From positions 1 through 7,745 of the forward strand of contig CAZHEE010000022.1 of NCBI GenBank assembly GCA_964531715.1: 7,745 nucleotides of DNA, given 5' to 3'. Shown piece after piece: positions 5,638-7,745 of this stretch. The stretch comes from UBA1664 sp964531715 (GTDB lineage: Bacteria; Pseudomonadota; Alphaproteobacteria; Micavibrionales; UBA1664). Position 1 is the first letter of the stretch, and each line of letters starts with the position of its first letter. Position numbers and translations under genes: made by a program. The notes beneath the pieces were generated by a model that searched no databases, had not been told where the DNA came from, and saw only the letters and a list, made by a program, of their open reading frames with translations.

Positions 5638-6213
5638 CTAGCCATCAAACCTGAGGCCATGCTTGATTTGCGGCACTTCTGGAGTTTGAGTATTAGCAGG
5701 CATAAACATTCTTTCGATGTATCCTTCTCTGTGCGCTCTGGAAACAACATGCATGGCCATATCACCGCTTGAGTCGATACGAATATCACCTTTGGCCTCA
5801 TTAACTTCAGTTATTTGATAATCAAAGCCACAGCTATCCATAAAATTTCTAACCGCAGCCACATATGTATCCAATTCCGGCTTTAAATGATCTGCAAGGC
5901 CTAATGTTGTCCATGAATGGCCAGGTGCATTCCCAAGAAAGCATACGTGCATGTTTTCTTGATCTTCGAGGTGTTTAAAACGGAATTCATATCCTGATAA
6001 TGGATAGCCATCGGAACTTCTGTTTTGTTTAGGGAAAACCTGATACTCCGTAACACCCGCTTCACGCAAATAATTTTCAACACTGCGACGATAGTCTTCC
6101 TTATCCCAAAATGTTCTTTGCCCGACCTGAAATGGCCCGGGGCCATAAAAAGTCTGCGAGGATTTGTTTGTATATCCCTTGTCTGGTCTAACCAAATCAA
6201 ATGCACTTCTCAT
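5638..6213 (-). CDS. Unknown 191-aa protein, minus-strand cargo gene
   Basis: I do not recognise this protein. It appears to be a soluble alpha/beta protein without a signal peptide or membrane segment. Visible parts are a Gly/Pro/aromatic N-terminus (TFYGPGPFQVGQRTFW, 21-36), a basic helix (about 38-52), strands around YEFRF (75-79) and MHVCFLGN (88-95), a helix (about 103-127), a strand pair (FDYQITEV, DIRIDSS), a further helix and a loose tail. The ATG at 6213 has a GGGAG site 6 bases upstream and a near-consensus promoter, so it is a separate transcription unit. It begins just after the 73-aa phage gene and converges on the 302-aa gene, and the two probably entered as one cassette. The motif CFLGN resembles CFLNN in the 302-aa protein, in both cases on a hydrophobic strand before a helix. 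This is suggestive only. Confidence 0.8.
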   Translation of the reverse strand: MRSAFDLVRPDKGYTNKSSQTFYGPGPFQVGQRTFWDKEDYRRSVENYLREAGVTEYQVFPKQNRSSDGYPLSGYEFRFKHLEDQENMHVCFLGNAPGHSWTTLGLADHLKPELDTYVAAVRNFMDSCGFDYQITEVNEAKGDIRIDSSGDMAMHVVSRAHREGYIERMFMPANTQTPEVPQIKHGLRFDG

Positions 6214-6239
6214 ATTTAACTCCCTGATAATTTGCGAAG

Positions 6240-6268
6240 AAGATACACAATAAATTAAAATATGTCAA
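6240..6268 (-). promoter_or_regulatory. Sigma-70 promoter for the 191-aa gene
   Basis: On the minus strand a perfect -35 box TTGACA (6268-6263) and a -10 box TATCTT (6245-6240) are separated by exactly 17 AT-rich bases. The predicted start near 6233 gives a leader of about 20 bases containing the GGGAG ribosome site (6224-6220). The promoter begins 12 bases beyond the stop of the preceding phage gene, so the 191-aa gene can be expressed regardless of the phage operon, as is usual for morons expressed in lysogens. Confidence 0.75.
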
Positions 6269-6279
6269 TATAATTATGG

Positions 6280-6501
6280 TTACGCATACCCCCCCTCCTT
6301 GAACACGCGGTCACTGATATCTTCGAGGTCTTTGACAATATCGGCCACAAAGCCTGTGTCGCCCCAATTGATATGCTCGGGGTGAGTCCCGAAATGATCG
6401 TCACACGCCCCTTGTAAACGTTTCAATATCGCGTCAATACGCGCAGTGTGTTGGATGAACCTGTCGCAGGCTCTTTGTTGGTTTTCTTGTTTCTTGGTCA
6501 T
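6280..6501 (-). CDS. Small conserved phage protein, 73 aa, function unknown
   Basis: The protein is a short helical, acidic product (MTKKQENQQRACDRFI..., ARIDAILKRLQGACDDHF, INWGDTGFVADIVKDLEDI, ending EGGYA). The pattern HTARIDA-L-RL-----DHFG---E-INWG--G recalls small proteins of unknown function found next to HTH and methylase genes in alphaproteobacterial prophages, from memory and not a search. I chose the ATG at 6501 because an AAAGGAG site lies 6 bases upstream. The frame stays open to 6552, but the longer form (MISRGNE...) would bury that site in the coding region. A run of seven G residues sits just before the C-terminal TATGCG codons without breaking the frame. It is the last gene of the early block before the cargo cassette. 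Confidence 0.75.
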   Translation of the reverse strand: MTKKQENQQRACDRFIQHTARIDAILKRLQGACDDHFGTHPEHINWGDTGFVADIVKDLEDISDRVFKEGGYA

Positions 6502-6582
6502 TTTCTGCTCCTTTGTTAACACCAGTAACGCTTCATTCCCTCGGCTTATCAAGTTGAATAGCGGATCATTTGATTGCTTTTT

Positions 6583-7023
6583 TCATGGCATCCGCATTTT
6601 ATGCACAAGGCCTGCTGTTATCTTTTCTATTTCTTTTTTAAAGTTTTCTTTTCTTCTATATGGTGTGGCCACTTTCGGCGTCTCTGGAGTGGCCAGAAGT
6701 GGCCTGTCTAGAGTGGCCACTTTCGGCATGTCAAGAATGGGGATGTGGATAACTATCGACTTATCCAAAACATACATATTCGATTGCCCACGCCCTCGTT
6801 GGTGCGCGGTGATCATATTATTTTCCTCCAGTTCGATTAAAAAGCGTTGCACTGCCCGCTTGGACATTCCGAGCTCATCGCCAAGTGTCGATAGTTTCGG
6901 AAAGGCCTTGCCGTCTTTGCCCGCGTATTGAATGAGGCGTGCACAGCACAATTTTGCGCCGTGGCTTAAATCCTTCCGGCGCAATATCTCATTGGGTATC
7001 GGGGCAAATGTGCCGATGATCAT
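6583..7023 (-). CDS. HTH_36-like DNA-binding protein, possible phage replication protein
   Basis: This 146-aa protein has a winged helix-turn-helix in its first half: NEILRRKDLSHGAKLCCARLIQ, then FPKLSTLGDELGMSKRAVQR (41-60), FLIELEENNMI and a basic wing (HQRGRGQSN). This pattern is found in phage replication initiators and related regulators. The second half is low in structure and repetitive (PKVAT at 100-104 and 116-120, LLATP between them), then basic (RRKENFKKE). The matching DNA carries GTGGCC repeats that could be the protein's own binding sites or an origin, as in lambda O. Its ATG overlaps the stop of the upstream DUF6362-like gene as ATGA, so translation is coupled. It is shorter than large initiators, but I see no sign of truncation. 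A transcription-regulator role is the main alternative. Confidence 0.8.
   Translation of the reverse strand: MIIGTFAPIPNEILRRKDLSHGAKLCCARLIQYAGKDGKAFPKLSTLGDELGMSKRAVQRFLIELEENNMITAHQRGRGQSNMYVLDKSIVIHIPILDMPKVATLDRPLLATPETPKVATPYRRKENFKKEIEKITAGLVHKMRMP
6665..6727. repeat. GTGGCC repeats inside the HTH gene, iteron-like
   Basis: GTGGCC occurs four times in 54 bases (6665, 6689, 6699, 6713). The first and last belong to identical 15-base copies, GTGGCCACTTTCGGC, at 6665-6679 and 6713-6727, 48 bases apart. GTGGCCAC is itself palindromic. They encode the VAT-containing peptide repeats of the HTH protein, so both a protein-level and a DNA-level role are possible. Confidence 0.6.
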
Positions 7024-7406
7024 CTGCGTTTCGCAATCTTACCCAGCGTGTGTTTATAGATTTCCCATGCTTTGGTCCGACCGACACCCAGCTCGCCACA
7101 CACCATTTTCCATGGCACACGGTTGGCTCTCGCCCATAACAACCGCCGTTCATCAACGGTAAGAATGGGCATCCATTCAAACAAGACTTCTTCAAGCTCC
7201 TGAATATCTCTTGCGCTGGGGCGAATACGTAGCGGCTCTTTTTCCATTTGCAGGATTTCTATCTGGTCACGGACAATATCCGGCCAGGTTGAGAAATACC
7301 CCTGCACTTTGACAGGGGGCATGCGCCGTAATGTTCGAACTGCAGATCGCATTTGCTCCTCGACATTCGCTTCACTTTCAGAAAGGGATTGGCTTGGTTT
7401 TTTCAT
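7020..7406 (-). CDS. DUF6362-like phage protein with C-terminal HTH
   Basis: A 128-aa protein whose conserved blocks match the DUF6362 pattern as I know it: RMPPVKVQGYFSTWPDIVRD (28-47), RPSARDIQELEEVLFEWM (62-79), LTVDERRLLWARANRVPWK (82-100), and an HTH-like end (VCGELGVGRTKAWEIYKHTL, 102-121). The last part suggests sequence-specific DNA binding. The family's precise role is not established. Its regular place in early phage operons next to HTH or replication genes suggests regulation. The ATG at 7406 has an AAGGAG site about 6 bases upstream. The frame extends to 7475, but the extra residues lie across that site and look non-coding. Its stop overlaps the start of the next gene by 4 bases. 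Confidence 0.85.
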   Translation of the reverse strand: MKKPSQSLSESEANVEEQMRSAVRTLRRMPPVKVQGYFSTWPDIVRDQIEILQMEKEPLRIRPSARDIQELEEVLFEWMPILTVDERRLLWARANRVPWKMVCGELGVGRTKAWEIYKHTLGKIAKRR

Positions 7407-7495
7407 GATATCTCCTTTTAGGTCATAGCAAAGCACCAGCGCTCCCTCCCAAAACATAAAAGGGATGGCTGACATGCTTTTGACGATTGGTTTGA

Positions 7496-7726
7496 TTAGT
7501 TTTTAGATTTGCGATGAGCTTTGATCGTGTTCAGACGAATAATGCCATCGACCCATTGCACACAACGGGTCAGCTCACATGCCTCACGAATGAGGTCTTT
7601 GCGAATGCCGTCCAGCTCTCGGATATCTTTCGATTTAAGATCCCGCACAGGCATAGCCTGTATTTCCCGAAACAGGGCTTTGGTTGGAACAACATGGACA
7701 GGGTTTGTTTGTGTTTTATCAGTCAT
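7496..7726 (-). CDS. Unknown small phage protein, 76 aa
   Basis: I cannot name this protein. It is highly charged and mostly helical (KALFREIQAM, KSKDIRELDGIRKDLIREAC, then RCVQWVDGIIRLN) with a basic end (KAHRKSKN). The spaced charged residues (about 30-60) could form a short coiled coil. The ATG at 7726 has an AAAGGAG site 7 bases upstream, and the leader TTAACAAAGGAG (7745-7734) is identical over 12 bases to that of the 73-aa gene (6519-6508). The gap of 89 bases to the DUF6362-like gene holds no feature I can support beyond that gene's ribosome site. It is probably part of the early operon, which continues beyond the right edge. Confidence 0.7.
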   Translation of the reverse strand: MTDKTQTNPVHVVPTKALFREIQAMPVRDLKSKDIRELDGIRKDLIREACELTRCVQWVDGIIRLNTIKAHRKSKN

Positions 7727-7745
7727 GAGTGGTCTCCTTTGTTAA

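Noticed and set aside
6289..6295. Frameshift at a seven-base C/G run near the end of the 73-aa gene
   Set aside because: The downstream codons give the expected short C-terminus (EGGYA) and then a stop, so the frame appears correct.
6446..6931. Plus-strand open frame of 161 codons
   Set aside because: It lies opposite the HTH_36-like and 73-aa genes, whose families, ribosome sites and coupling are clear. Its peptide is rich in Cys, Phe and Ser, as is typical of an antisense shadow.
6508..7745. Identical 12-base leaders (TTAACAAAGGAG) before the 73-aa and 76-aa genes as a mobile or regulatory repeat
   Set aside because: Most of the match is the ribosome-binding site itself, so chance or selection for good translation explains it.

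Overview
The window is best read as part of a tailed-phage genome, most likely a prophage. It spans the junction between an early/replication-type block (right) and the DNA-packaging block (left), almost all read on the minus strand. The host suggested is an alphaproteobacterium of moderate G+C. The basis is the set of a DUF6362-type protein, a short HTH_36-type protein, a ParB-like/DNA-methylase module and a lambda gpA-type terminase, an order I know from alphaproteobacterial prophages. This is recognition by eye, not a database result, and the exact taxon cannot be told.

Layout in transcription order on the minus strand, right to left. (1) Positions 7726-6280 hold four small, tightly packed phage genes, three with strong Shine-Dalgarno sites: an unknown 76-aa protein, a DUF6362-like protein, an HTH_36-like DNA-binding protein joined to it by a 4-base ATGA overlap, and a 73-aa protein. 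The HTH gene carries iteron-like GTGGCC repeats in its 3' part. (2) Positions 6268-4611 look like an inserted cargo cassette. It has a minus-strand gene of 191 aa behind a near-consensus sigma-70 promoter and a convergent plus-strand gene of 302 aa behind its own promoter. I recognise neither protein. (3) Positions 4678-4305 form a dense non-coding control region: a 20-base perfect palindrome, two consecutive minus-strand intrinsic terminators, a larger stem enclosing the first of them, and an array of 10-base direct repeats with an inverted copy. (4) Positions 4304-1 hold the packaging operon: ParB-like domain, DNA methyltransferase, HAD hydrolase, terminase small subunit and terminase large subunit. 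The last runs off the left edge.

The ParB-like domain and the methyltransferase normally form one protein in this kind of phage. Here they lie in two frames, apparently after a small deletion, but the first frame stops in a GTGA overlap that could restart translation into the methyltransferase. Terminase small and large subunits overlap by 35 bases and would be translated together. The HAD gene is visibly AT-richer than its neighbours and looks like an acquired gene. Facing it is an orphan plus-strand coding fragment (2256-2441) with no start codon.

The most interesting parts are the unknown convergent gene pair and the control region between it and the packaging genes, whose tandem terminators would have to be bypassed, or preceded by an unseen promoter, for terminase to be expressed. 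No tRNA, rRNA, CRISPR array, insertion sequence or integrase gene was seen.
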